Virus record (IMG/VR): IMGVR_UViG_3300046656_000719
Coordinates: 1-63,939 of that record
From: a virus
Strand: one strand, 5' to 3'
DNA: 63,939 bases
In this document: positions 48,833-57,257 of the stretch, in pieces
Layout: every line of letters starts with the position of its first letter
Position numbering within the stretch: position 1 is the first letter of the stretch
Translations under genes and position numbers: made by a program
The notes under the pieces: model-generated
The model's input: the letters and a program-made list of their open reading frames with translations, nothing else
Database searches by the model: none
What the model was told of the DNA's origin: nothing

Positions 48833-49000
48833 TTAATCGGGCGCAGTTGGAGCGAGAATCGTTCGATCCAGCTTGCCCGCGTCGCACTGATAGGTCGTCT
48901 TCACCTCCCGTATGTAGGCGCAGTCACCGTCGATCTGCATGCGGCTGCAGCTAGTTAGCAGCGTGCAGAGAAACAGGAGCAGCTGCGACAGGCGCTTCAT
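48833..49000 (-). CDS. Small lipoprotein
   Basis: 55 residues. Signal peptide MKRLSQLLLFLCTLLTSC with a good lipobox (LTSC) and mature part with two further Cys (DGDCAYI, TYQCD). Outer-membrane spanin or a superinfection-exclusion lipoprotein is possible. It overlaps the C-terminal coding of the gene at 48951-49115 in another frame; no strong ribosome site was seen. Confidence 0.6.
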   Translation of the reverse strand: MKRLSQLLLFLCTLLTSCSRMQIDGDCAYIREVKTTYQCDAGKLDRTILAPTAPD

Positions 49001-49115
49001 CGGCGGGCACCAGCTTCTGGTTGGTCATTTTGAGGAACAGCGGCAGCGCCTCGGCCAGCGGGCGCTGCATCACGGCTTGTAGAACGTAGTTCGCTTCCTG
49101 CTCGGTCAGGTTCAT
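48951..49115 (-). CDS. Short helical phage protein
   Basis: 54 residues, GGAGG ribosome site. The N-terminal half (TEQEANYVLQAVMQRPLAEA) resembles small proteins downstream of fibre genes in other phages. ATGA overlap with the fibre gene stop. Unknown function. Confidence 0.62.
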   Translation of the reverse strand: MNLTEQEANYVLQAVMQRPLAEALPLFLKMTNQKLVPADEAPVAAAPVSLHAAN

Positions 49116-50956
49116 GGTTTTGCCTCCAGTGTGGTGAGTCGTGCGTTGAGTTCTCGAATCGCTTCGATGATCGGGGCGGTGAGCGCCATGTAATCGAGGG
49201 TCTTAAACGCCGGGTCATCGAGCCGCGGGCCCTTGGTCTCACCCACTAATTCAGGAAAGATCGGCGTGACTTCCTGCGCGATCAGTCCGAGCGTCTCGCT
49301 CCTGTCGCCGAACGTGCGGCGATAGCGCACGCCGCGCAATTTGAGCACGGCGGCGAGCGCGTGCGTGATCGGGCGAACGTGCGACTTAAGCGCCGCATCC
49401 GATGCAGGCGTGAATGCCGCCGCCGTATAGACGCCCGTCGAAGTTAGATTAGCCGCCCATCCGCCCAACGGACCATTGTTAGCGAGACCAGCTGAATAGA
49501 CCGTATCGGTCCCGGTGCCGAGCGTCCAGCATATCGCATTCGCGGCGTTGCCTTGCGCCATACAAAACCCCGGGGCCAGCGACGCTCCCGAAGTATCCTG
49601 AATCAGAAACGGCACGTTGAACATATCGGCCGGGTTGTTCGTCCAACTACCAAGAATCCTGAACTGCGGACGAAAGGTGCCGTTGTACCCCATCACAAAG
49701 TCGGGGTTCCCCACACCAACAGCATTTTTTCCAATGTAGAAATTGAGCGTGCTTTTAATAGCGCCCGCAGTACCATCTACCAGTACCGTGGAGATCAGAG
49801 AGATCGCCGCAGACCCGTAATATCCCGCGAGCGAGTAACCCTCGCCGTTCGCAAAATTGCCACCGAAAATCCTAAGCGATGAATTCGTCGCGCCCTGCAA
49901 GCAGGAGAAGGTGTGCTGCCCGAACGCGCCCGCCACCGTGCGCGCCCACCCGTAGGGCGTGGCGAAGCTGCTCGCACCGTCGGTCGTGGAGAGAGTGATC
50001 GCGCCGAAATTCCCCGCGCCCGCGACCCCGCGCGACAGGATACCGGTGCTGATAAGCGCCGCGCTGCTCGCCCCGATTTGCGCGCTCCCCTGCACTCCGG
50101 TCGCCATCACGTTCGTTGAGAAAATCTGCGGAGCCGTGAGGTTCACGAGGCTCGTGATCAGCGCCCCGGCGAACTGCAGCTTGGTGCCGCCGCCAAGCAC
50201 GACGCGCAGATCGCTCGCGGCGGGCCGCCAGAAGCCGGTCGAGGGCTCGCCGCTGAACGCGATGCCGGGAAGCGCCCCGGTGCCATCGGCGAAGAGCCCC
50301 TGCGCGCCGGACACATTGATGCCACCCTGTGCGTTAATAGGGATGTTCGCGCCGGTCCCGATAGCCGTCGCCGTGAATAGAATCACGTTGACGCCACCGG
50401 CCGACACCATCAACTGCCCGGCACCCGAGCGCCGCAGCCCCACGCCCGTGTCGTTCAAGAACGAAATCGCCGGGGCGGCGAGCGTGCCATCGGGGAACAA
50501 CATCGGCACCGTGGTGGCAAAGCCCGTCTTGCTGATGGCGAGAACATCCACGCCGCTCACGGTGAAGTTGAACAGGTTCGCCGCCGCGCGCCGGAACCCG
50601 GACGCCGGTTCGCCCACCCACGAAAGCCCGGGCAGAGCGAACGTGCCATCGCTCGCCTGCAGCTGCTTCGCCGCCATGAACGCGGCAGTCGTGGCGCTGT
50701 AGATGAACTGCCCGCCGATGATGAAATTGAACACGCCCGGCGCGGAACGCCAGAACCCGGCCGTGGTCTCGTTCGCCCAGCTGATCCCCGGTGCGCCGAT
50801 CACGCCGTCGGCGAAGAGCACCGGGCCGGTGAAAGTCAGGCCGCCACTGACGACAGCGGTGAACGGCACCCAGCCGGTGCCGTTCCACTTATAGGACGGC
50901 CCACCCGCGGGGGTGAATATCTGGTCGAGGACCGGGCTCGCGGGGAACTGGAACAT
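49112..50956 (-). CDS. Tail fibre with S74 intramolecular chaperone
   Basis: 614 residues; start at the ATG at 50956, since the longer frame overlaps the next fibre gene. The N-terminal anchor MFQFPASPVLDQIFTPAGG is nearly identical in pattern to that of the fibre at 50961. Four imperfect repeats follow of the form F-x-DG...APGI-x-W...E...GFWR (about 45-260), then a beta-rich middle. The C-terminal domain (from about 516) has SDAALKSHVRPITHALAA and a helical end, the S74 chaperone that trimerises the fibre and cleaves itself at the Ser-Asp. Confidence 0.87.
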   Translation of the reverse strand: MFQFPASPVLDQIFTPAGGPSYKWNGTGWVPFTAVVSGGLTFTGPVLFADGVIGAPGISWANETTAGFWRSAPGVFNFIIGGQFIYSATTAAFMAAKQLQASDGTFALPGLSWVGEPASGFRRAAANLFNFTVSGVDVLAISKTGFATTVPMLFPDGTLAAPAISFLNDTGVGLRRSGAGQLMVSAGGVNVILFTATAIGTGANIPINAQGGINVSGAQGLFADGTGALPGIAFSGEPSTGFWRPAASDLRVVLGGGTKLQFAGALITSLVNLTAPQIFSTNVMATGVQGSAQIGASSAALISTGILSRGVAGAGNFGAITLSTTDGASSFATPYGWARTVAGAFGQHTFSCLQGATNSSLRIFGGNFANGEGYSLAGYYGSAAISLISTVLVDGTAGAIKSTLNFYIGKNAVGVGNPDFVMGYNGTFRPQFRILGSWTNNPADMFNVPFLIQDTSGASLAPGFCMAQGNAANAICWTLGTGTDTVYSAGLANNGPLGGWAANLTSTGVYTAAAFTPASDAALKSHVRPITHALAAVLKLRGVRYRRTFGDRSETLGLIAQEVTPIFPELVGETKGPRLDDPAFKTLDYMALTAPIIEAIRELNARLTTLEAKP

Positions 50957-50960
50957 GGGC

Positions 50961-52094
50961 TTATATCTCCGCGTTGAACGCAATCCACGCGTTCGCGTTC
51001 GCGCTCGCCAACATCGCGCCACCTCCGGGCGGCACGTTCGCGCCACTGGCGCTAGCGCCCAGCATCGCGCCGAGCTTATCCTGTCCGAAAGATACAACCG
51101 TGACCGCGGGCGTGGTGCCGCCTGACCCCAGAATGTAGAAATCACTTGCTGCGCTAACTGAGAGCGTGGGCTGGGCACGCATCTCCACGGGGAAGTGGCA
51201 GGCAAATTCCTGCTGCCCGGAACTGAAGCAATTCCCCGAGAAGGCAAGCTGGTTCGTGCCAGTAGCCTGTCTGCGCCAGTAATACCGCTGGCATCGAGCG
51301 AGTTCCTCGCTGTAAGGCAGCGACACAAATTCATGATCGACGTTGCCCGTTTCCAGTTGCACCCCGGTGAGCAGAAACTGCTGGCTGATTGCACTCGCCA
51401 AGTTGGCCTGACCGGCGACGGTTGCCCCTCCAATAGCGCCCCACACGTTCGGAATTGCGTTGAAGTTGTTTGATCCTGCCGCGAGCGTGAACCATATACG
51501 CAGTCCGCGCCCAGTCGTCATGTCCCACGTTCCCGCCAGATTGGCGGGAACCGCCAGCACCTTGCGCTCCCACGTGCTCGCCACGTTGATGGTAAAAGGG
51601 AGGGTAATGCTCTGGTCCACGATGTTTGTCAGTTGAACCGCATACTGGCCCGCGACACTGGACGCGCAGTAGAACGACAACGTCATTGCCCGCCCGTGCA
51701 GCGGAGCATAGTTGTAGCCCTCGATTTCTTGATAAAACCCGCAAATCTGCGCTGCGGTTGGGACGCTGGCGGTCTGAGCCGCTATGGCTACGCAGTTGGT
51801 GAAAAAGCGCGGAGTGGTCGCGATTACCGAAGTAGAAAACGGCGTGCGGTTCACTGCATAGGCTGAAGGCGTGTTGTTCCCCAGCAACCATCTATCTGCC
51901 GTGAAGCCTGCGGCGGGGTTGAACCCCGTCCCGCGCTGCCAGATGTTGAAGTCGCCGTTGATGATCGCATTGAAGACTGGCAGAACATCCGGCACGACAT
52001 ACGGCGTCCAGCCCTGCCCGGTCCACTGGTAGGACACGCCCGCGACAGGTGTAAAAATCTGGCCGAGTGTGGGGGCTGCGGGGAACTGGAACAT
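50961..52094 (-). CDS. Tail fibre, lectin-like
   Basis: 377 residues. The N-terminal anchor MFQFPAAPTLGQIFTP and Y-x-W-x-G-x-GW-x-P pattern are shared with the gene at 49112, so both fibres probably bind the same base. NGDFNIWQRGTGF (about 46-58) and the C-terminal LETGNVDHEFVSLPYSEELA / CQRYYWRR motifs match receptor-binding phage fibre domains with a carbohydrate-module-like fold. It may act as the alternative receptor-binding protein. Confidence 0.8.
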   Translation of the reverse strand: MFQFPAAPTLGQIFTPVAGVSYQWTGQGWTPYVVPDVLPVFNAIINGDFNIWQRGTGFNPAAGFTADRWLLGNNTPSAYAVNRTPFSTSVIATTPRFFTNCVAIAAQTASVPTAAQICGFYQEIEGYNYAPLHGRAMTLSFYCASSVAGQYAVQLTNIVDQSITLPFTINVASTWERKVLAVPANLAGTWDMTTGRGLRIWFTLAAGSNNFNAIPNVWGAIGGATVAGQANLASAISQQFLLTGVQLETGNVDHEFVSLPYSEELARCQRYYWRRQATGTNQLAFSGNCFSSGQQEFACHFPVEMRAQPTLSVSAASDFYILGSGGTTPAVTVVSFGQDKLGAMLGASASGANVPPGGGAMLASANANAWIAFNAEI

Positions 52095-52103
52095 GGTCTC
52101 GAC

Positions 52104-54398
52104 TCAGATGAACAAGCTGGCAGTGAGGTGCGAGGACGCTTGGACGTTGCCGCCCCCCGCGTTAGTCAGCGCCCGCAGCGCCGTCGAATGAAAGCCACTA
52201 GCAAGCTCCTGCGACAGCGACACGGACGCCGCAGCCTGCCCAGCGGAAGACTGATACACCACGGCACCAAGCCCGCCATCCACATCCGCGGCCACGGCAA
52301 AATAGCTAGAACCACCAGTGTCATACCCGGAGAAGTTGCCCGAGATGAACACCGCGGCATCACCCCACGTCAGGAACGATCCTTGGCAAATGTAGTACCA
52401 CCCCCCGGAATCAACGGCCACGGCAGCGCCTGCCTGAATAGCGAAGGCGCGCGGACGCCGATTCGGCCATGTCGCCACATAACGCTGCGAAGGGTTGTCG
52501 ACAAAACCACCAGCGGCGCTGCTCATCCAGACCATGCCCACCAGCGTCTTCGTCGCGTCCCCCGACATGACCCAAACGCCGTTGACGTACTCTTGCGGCG
52601 CAGTCTGGCTCGTTACCAGCGTGAAATTGGGCCACGTACCCGGTGCGGTGTAGACGTAGCAGGCGACGTTGGGCGTCACCGGGCCGGAGGAAAGCGTGAC
52701 TCCGCCGAAGGGGATCACGTAGTTCCTGCCGTTGATCCACAACCGGTCGCCATTCCATGGGTAAAGTACGCAGCGATTCAAGTCTAGGAAACGGAAACGC
52801 CCGCAGCACTGCGGCATGTCGGTCTGCCACGCAGTGGCAAAATCCGCAGCGCCGTTTTTAACCAGAACAAAACCGGGATTACCGCCTACGGGCACACCGG
52901 GCCCGGTCGGCCCCGCCGCGCCGGTCGGTCCTTGCACACCCGACGCCCCCTGCGGCCCCTGCGGCCCCTGAATGCCGCGCACCGGGTTCACCTCGATCCA
53001 CGTGAACGTGGCATCCGGGTTCTGGTAGCGCACGAACATCTTGCCGCTGTCGGTCTCGAACCACTGCTGCCCCGGACCCACGATGGGCACCGCGTCCTGC
53101 ATGATGATGTCGTTGCCCGGCGGGCCCGCCGCCCCCGGCGTGCCCGGTGCGCCCGGGTCGCCCTGAACGCCCTTGTCACCCTTCACCCCGACCGGATTCG
53201 TACCAACCAGCGTGAAGGTGCCGTCGGGGTTCTTGTAACGCAGGTAGAAGTTGCCGGTGTCAGACTCGAACCACTGCTCGCCCTCGTTCAGCGCGGGCTG
53301 CGCGTCGGCGATATCTGCGGCTCCGCCGCCCCCGGCGGAGGGCTTCCAGTTGGCATCCCCGCTCGTGTTGCTGAGCTTGGTCAACACCTCGTTGGTGAGC
53401 CCGCCCGGGGGGAGACTGGGGCCGATGGAACCGATAGCCGTGTCCACGTAGCCCTTGGTGGCGGCGTGCAGCGTCAACGTCGGCGCGCCGGGCAGCGTGA
53501 GCGGACCAGTCATCGCCCGCGCGCCCGTAAGCGGCAGGTACTGCGGATGATCATCCGCGGTGAGGCCGGTCAGCGCGCCGTGGCTGGTGACCGTGACCAC
53601 ACCCGCCACGGCGGCATCGACATACCCCTTCGTCGCCGCGTGCAGCGACACCGTCGGGAACCCGGGCAGCGTGAGCGGCCCGGTCATCACATCGCCCGCC
53701 TTCGCCACCTTCAGCGCGAGCCCGGCCGAGAGCGATGCGTCCGCGTTGTCGATGTAGGTTTTCTGCGCCGCGTCGAGGCCGTCGACGTAGCCCTTGCTGG
53801 CGGCGTGCAGCGGAACCGTCGGCGGGCCGACCAGCGTGAGCGGGCCTGTCATCGCTCGCGCGCCGGTCAGGGGCAGGTACTGTGGGTGGTCGTCCGCCGT
53901 GAGGCCGGTCAGCGCCGCGTGGCTCGTCACGATGGTGACGTTTAGCCAGTCGGCCGCCACGGTCGCCCACGGGCCCACCTGCTGGTTCCCCATGTAGCGG
54001 TAGGTCTTGGGGGCCGTGGAGGGCCAGCGGTAGAAGGTGGCCTCCCCCGCGGCCCGGACGATGGCCGTGGCGTTCGCCTGCGCGTTCCACGCGGCTTCTA
54101 CGGTGATCTGTGCGTCACCGGTAGCATCGGAGGTGACCACGCGCGTGGCCCCGCCCGCGTGCCCATCCACGTAGTCCTTGTTGACGGCGTGCAGGCCGTC
54201 GGTCGGCGGGCTCTCCAGCGTGGCGTTGCCGGTGACCCGGGCCGAGGCGAAGACGGCGTCACCGCCAGCGGCGAGAACCTCCGCCGCGGTGACGCGGTAG
54301 GTGACGCTGCCGATGGTGCCCGGGAAGAGGGCACCGAGGACACTCAGACCCGGCGTGGGTGCCGGGAGCAGCGAAATCGGGATGATCGGTATGGCCAC
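52104..54398 (-). CDS. Tail fibre with collagen-like repeats
   Basis: 764 residues from GTG at 54398. Three repeats of 'LTGLTADDHPQYLPLTGARA' / 'MTGPLTLPG-P' / 'HAATKGYVD' type (about 155-340) are followed by two collagen-like Gly-X-Y stretches (about 405-430 and 475-500). The C-terminal globular part has no clear motif. The repeated coding units are visible at DNA level too (about 53515-53590 and 53853-53931), so recombination between repeats is possible. Probably the main receptor-binding trimer. Confidence 0.83.
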   Translation of the reverse strand: MAIPIIPISLLPAPTPGLSVLGALFPGTIGSVTYRVTAAEVLAAGGDAVFASARVTGNATLESPPTDGLHAVNKDYVDGHAGGATRVVTSDATGDAQITVEAAWNAQANATAIVRAAGEATFYRWPSTAPKTYRYMGNQQVGPWATVAADWLNVTIVTSHAALTGLTADDHPQYLPLTGARAMTGPLTLVGPPTVPLHAASKGYVDGLDAAQKTYIDNADASLSAGLALKVAKAGDVMTGPLTLPGFPTVSLHAATKGYVDAAVAGVVTVTSHGALTGLTADDHPQYLPLTGARAMTGPLTLPGAPTLTLHAATKGYVDTAIGSIGPSLPPGGLTNEVLTKLSNTSGDANWKPSAGGGGAADIADAQPALNEGEQWFESDTGNFYLRYKNPDGTFTLVGTNPVGVKGDKGVQGDPGAPGTPGAAGPPGNDIIMQDAVPIVGPGQQWFETDSGKMFVRYQNPDATFTWIEVNPVRGIQGPQGPQGASGVQGPTGAAGPTGPGVPVGGNPGFVLVKNGAADFATAWQTDMPQCCGRFRFLDLNRCVLYPWNGDRLWINGRNYVIPFGGVTLSSGPVTPNVACYVYTAPGTWPNFTLVTSQTAPQEYVNGVWVMSGDATKTLVGMVWMSSAAGGFVDNPSQRYVATWPNRRPRAFAIQAGAAVAVDSGGWYYICQGSFLTWGDAAVFISGNFSGYDTGGSSYFAVAADVDGGLGAVVYQSSAGQAAASVSLSQELASGFHSTALRALTNAGGGNVQASSHLTASLFI

Positions 54399-54401
54399 CG
54401 A

Positions 54402-55043
54402 TCACCCGTGGCGCATCTGCACGCGCTGGTTCTGTCGTCCGTAGGACTTGGCGGTTTCGGTCGCCCCCGTGATCAGCGCGCTGCGGAAGTCGCTGCCGTA
54501 GCGCCCGGCCATGCCGGGGTTCGCCCACGGCTGGTTTTCCATGCCGAGCAGAATTTCCAGCGCCCCCGCGGCAATCTCCGGAAGGTACATGTCGTAAAGA
54601 TCGTCGGTGACCGTGACGGCGGTGCGCAGCGGTACCAGCGCAAGCCGGAACATCACCGAATAGACGCTGCCGCCCTCCGGCACCGGGTAGGTAGCGACGC
54701 GCCCGGGCCGCGGCTGGTAGATGGCGCGCGGCTCGCCGGTCGCCGCGCGCCAGTTCCAGACCCGGTTATCCAACTCCTGCAGGCCGGTGATGCTCAAGGG
54801 ATAACCGCGATTGGCGAGGCGCGCGGACATGATCTGCACCACATCCACATCGGGCGGAAGCACGAAGCTGTAAGGCTGCACCGCGTCGATGTCGACCGGG
54901 CCGTAGTCGTCCTGCCACCACAACGTCGTGGAACAGAAGTCGATAGCGGCGTTGCGCACGGCGTTCACCGCCAGAGGTTCCGGGCAGCCGGTAACCAGCG
55001 GCATCACCTCTGGCAGCCACTGCGCGAACTGGACGGTTGCCAC
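54402..55043 (-). CDS. Connector / tail-tubular-A-like protein
   Basis: 213 residues from GTG at 55043. Segments 'NAVRNAAIDFCSTTLWWQDD', 'LPPDVDVVQIMSARLAN' and a C-terminal 'GMENQPWANPGMAGRYGSDF' match the order of podovirus tail-tube/connector proteins. Likely part of the portal-proximal tail. The genes on both sides are structural. Confidence 0.68.
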   Translation of the reverse strand: MATVQFAQWLPEVMPLVTGCPEPLAVNAVRNAAIDFCSTTLWWQDDYGPVDIDAVQPYSFVLPPDVDVVQIMSARLANRGYPLSITGLQELDNRVWNWRAATGEPRAIYQPRPGRVATYPVPEGGSVYSVMFRLALVPLRTAVTVTDDLYDMYLPEIAAGALEILLGMENQPWANPGMAGRYGSDFRSALITGATETAKSYGRQNQRVQMRHG

Positions 55044-55046
55044 GAG

Positions 55047-55361
55047 CTACCCCGTGGGCGGGCGCGGCCCGGCCGGGGGGAATCCGGGCGGCGCTGCGGG
55101 CTGCCCCTGCTGCGGCGGCGTGTCGCCCATCTTCGCCTTCGCCTTCTCCTTCGATTTCTCCTTCTCGGTCTTGCCACCGGCCAGCAGCGCGAGGCCGTCC
55201 TCGGTCGGCTGGTAGGAATTCAGCCCGGTGTTCCACACCGCCACGCGCAGCACGCCGCGGTCGTCGGTGCGGGCGTCCATGTAGGTGCCCATGTCCTGCG
55301 CGCCGAAATCGGCGACCAGCCGCTCGATTTGGGTTTTCGCTTCGCTCTTGGGTTCGGTCAT
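55047..55361 (-). CDS. Hypothetical, Pro/Lys-rich end
   Basis: 104 residues, CGGAGG ribosome site. A short folded N-terminus and a K/E- then P/G-rich tail (KTEKEKSKEKAKAKMGD, then PP-rich). Possibly a minor virion protein; unknown. Confidence 0.6.
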   Translation of the reverse strand: MTEPKSEAKTQIERLVADFGAQDMGTYMDARTDDRGVLRVAVWNTGLNSYQPTEDGLALLAGGKTEKEKSKEKAKAKMGDTPPQQGQPAAPPGFPPAGPRPPTG

Positions 55362-55385
55362 TGGTACCTCCGTACTACGTTTGTA

Positions 55386-55760
55386 CTACATTGAAGGGGT
55401 GATCCAGTCGTTGCGGCCGACCGACTTGAAGAGCTTCGATTTGCCCGCCGCCAGCGAGATCGGCTTGTCGATTTCGTCACCGTCGATTCGACCATTCACA
55501 GCGGGAAACACGGCCGCCGTCTCACCGCCGCCGTTCCTCAACCACAGGTCGTCGCCCGCCTCACCGGGCGGCAGCTTGACGGAGTCGCCCGCGGTGGCGC
55601 ACACCTTGATGATGTTGATGTCGCCGGTCAGCACCGGCGTCTTTTCATCGTTCGCCCCGCCCGCCAGCGCGACGATCTGGTCTTCCACGTGGTCGCCGGT
55701 GATGCCCCCCGCGGAACCGCCCCACGCGCCGCTCGCGATCAAGCGTCTCTTGCTCGTCAT
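55386..55760 (-). CDS. Capsid-associated beta-rich protein, paralogue A
   Basis: 124 residues, GGAGG ribosome site. Core pattern 'ALAGGAN...TPVLTGDINIIKVCATAGDSVKLP...GGGETAAVFPAVNGRI' is shared with the gene at 55819-56154, so the two are tandem paralogues. Beta-rich proteins of this kind next to the coat gene commonly decorate the capsid; function here is inferred. Confidence 0.65.
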   Translation of the reverse strand: MTSKRRLIASGAWGGSAGGITGDHVEDQIVALAGGANDEKTPVLTGDINIIKVCATAGDSVKLPPGEAGDDLWLRNGGGETAAVFPAVNGRIDGDEIDKPISLAAGKSKLFKSVGRNDWITPSM

Positions 55761-55777
55761 GTTTGCCTCCGAAGTGG

Positions 55778-55801
55778 CTGGGGGGCCACGCGGCCCCCCA
55801 G
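55778..55801 (-). terminator. Strong 10-bp hairpin between paralogues
   Basis: Perfect inverted repeat CTGGGGGGCC-ACGC-GGCCCCCCAG between the two paralogous genes. No T tract follows, so it may stabilise the upstream transcript (coat and decoration) or attenuate rather than terminate. Confidence 0.5.
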
Positions 55802-55818
55802 TGGTTAACGAGAAGCGG

Positions 55819-56154
55819 CTACGCGCCCGCCACCGTGAACCAAGTGAGCCCGTTGTCGGCCACCTGATAGCAGATCACGGACTTCGCATTGGCGAGCGCC
55901 CCGGCCGCGTCCGGTGCAGCGGCATTGATCGTGCCCCCCGGGTTGGGGAACACGTTGGCGGAGGCCGCCCCCGCGTTGCGGATGACGAGACTCGACCCCT
56001 TGGGCTGGTTCGCCGGGAGGCGCACCGAGTCGGCCGCAGTGGCGGCGACGGTGATGACGTTGATGTCGCCATCCAAAGTCGGCGTGGCGGCGCTGTTGGC
56101 ACCGCCCGCGAGGGCGGTGACGTTTTTGACACTCAAGCTGCGTGATTCGGCCAT
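55819..56154 (-). CDS. Capsid-associated beta-rich protein, paralogue B
   Basis: 111 residues; shares 'ALAGGAN...TPTLDGDINVITVAATAADSVRLP...VIRNAGAASANVFPNPGGTI' with the gene at 55386-55760. It lies directly after the major capsid gene in transcription order, as expected for a decoration protein. Confidence 0.68.
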   Translation of the reverse strand: MAESRSLSVKNVTALAGGANSAATPTLDGDINVITVAATAADSVRLPANQPKGSSLVIRNAGAASANVFPNPGGTINAAAPDAAGALANAKSVICYQVADNGLTWFTVAGA

Positions 56155-56190
56155 GGTTTTCTCCTGTGCCTGAAGGTGAGTGAGCCGGGG

Positions 56191-57198
56191 TTAGGAGACG
56201 TAGGCGATGGTGAACGCTTCCGGCTTCGTCGCCTTGTAGCCGAAGATGTTCAGCGACCGGATGTAGTCCCCGAAGTCGAAGGGGTTCCGCACCTGCTCCG
56301 TCTTCGTGATCTGGGAGGCGAAGGTGAACGCCGCCTTGTGCCCCGCGATCAGGAGACGACGCGCCGCGGTGTGAGTGGCACCGATGGACTCCGTGCCGTC
56401 GCCGGACTTCATCACCGCATTGGCTGCGCCGCGCGGCAGGTTGTTCGAGACGTAGACGGTGAAGCGGTCGATGACACCGATGCGGCCGTTACGCACCATC
56501 GACTTGTCGTCGCCCATGAACTGGGCTTGCGCCAAGTTCGACTGCATCAACAGGTTGCGCGTCAACGGGTCGATGATGAGCCAGCGGCTGTCCTCGGGGA
56601 TGTTCTGCTCGTCGAGAACCCCTGAAAAGGAGGTCAGGATCTGCAGCACGTTGGCACCGGTCAGCGCGACCGGGGCGACGTTGGTGCCCAGATTGTAGGC
56701 ACCGGAGTTCAGCCCCGCGGTCGCGCCCGAATTGCCCGGTGCCGGGGTGCCGTAGGCCGCGTTCAGGGCGAGGTTGAAGAGGCAGGTCGAATCGACCTTC
56801 ACCTTCATCTGCATGCCCGCGTCGTTGGAGAACATGTCCATGAGCGCAGGCTTCGCCTGATACTCGATGACATCGTTCACCTGAAACGCGAAATACAGAC
56901 CTTGGTCGATGGTGAGTTCGAGGGTGCTGGGGACCGGCACCTCGTAGGTCACGCCCTGCCCGATCACGTACTTGTTGACCGAGAGGGTCGGGATCTTGTT
57001 GATGATGATCTTGTCGCCCATGTTCTTCAGTTCGCCAGCCCAGTCGGTGTTGGCGATCTCGGAGAACACGGTCGCGATGTAGAACTTCTTGGCAAGCTGC
57101 GCCGACCAGAGCGTGGGGATGAACGTCCCCGACATCGCCGGTGAAGTCGCGAATGCGCCGCCTACGGGTGTTACTGCTCCGGGGGTTACGGTGGCCAT
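56191..57198 (-). CDS. Major capsid protein
   Basis: 335 residues, GAGGATC ribosome site. Placed after scaffold and before decoration genes; contains 'DTDWAGELKNMGDKIIINKIP'-like and 'IIDPLTRNLLMQSNLAQAQF' segments of HK97-fold coat proteins of podoviruses. No Cys-rich or catalytic features. High expression is expected. Confidence 0.88.
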   Translation of the reverse strand: MATVTPGAVTPVGGAFATSPAMSGTFIPTLWSAQLAKKFYIATVFSEIANTDWAGELKNMGDKIIINKIPTLSVNKYVIGQGVTYEVPVPSTLELTIDQGLYFAFQVNDVIEYQAKPALMDMFSNDAGMQMKVKVDSTCLFNLALNAAYGTPAPGNSGATAGLNSGAYNLGTNVAPVALTGANVLQILTSFSGVLDEQNIPEDSRWLIIDPLTRNLLMQSNLAQAQFMGDDKSMVRNGRIGVIDRFTVYVSNNLPRGAANAVMKSGDGTESIGATHTAARRLLIAGHKAAFTFASQITKTEQVRNPFDFGDYIRSLNIFGYKATKPEAFTIAYVS

Positions 57199-57257
57199 GT
57201 GATCCTCAAAAGGTTGAAAGGATGCGAACGGCCCTCGTCGCCAGCTGGGAGACTACG

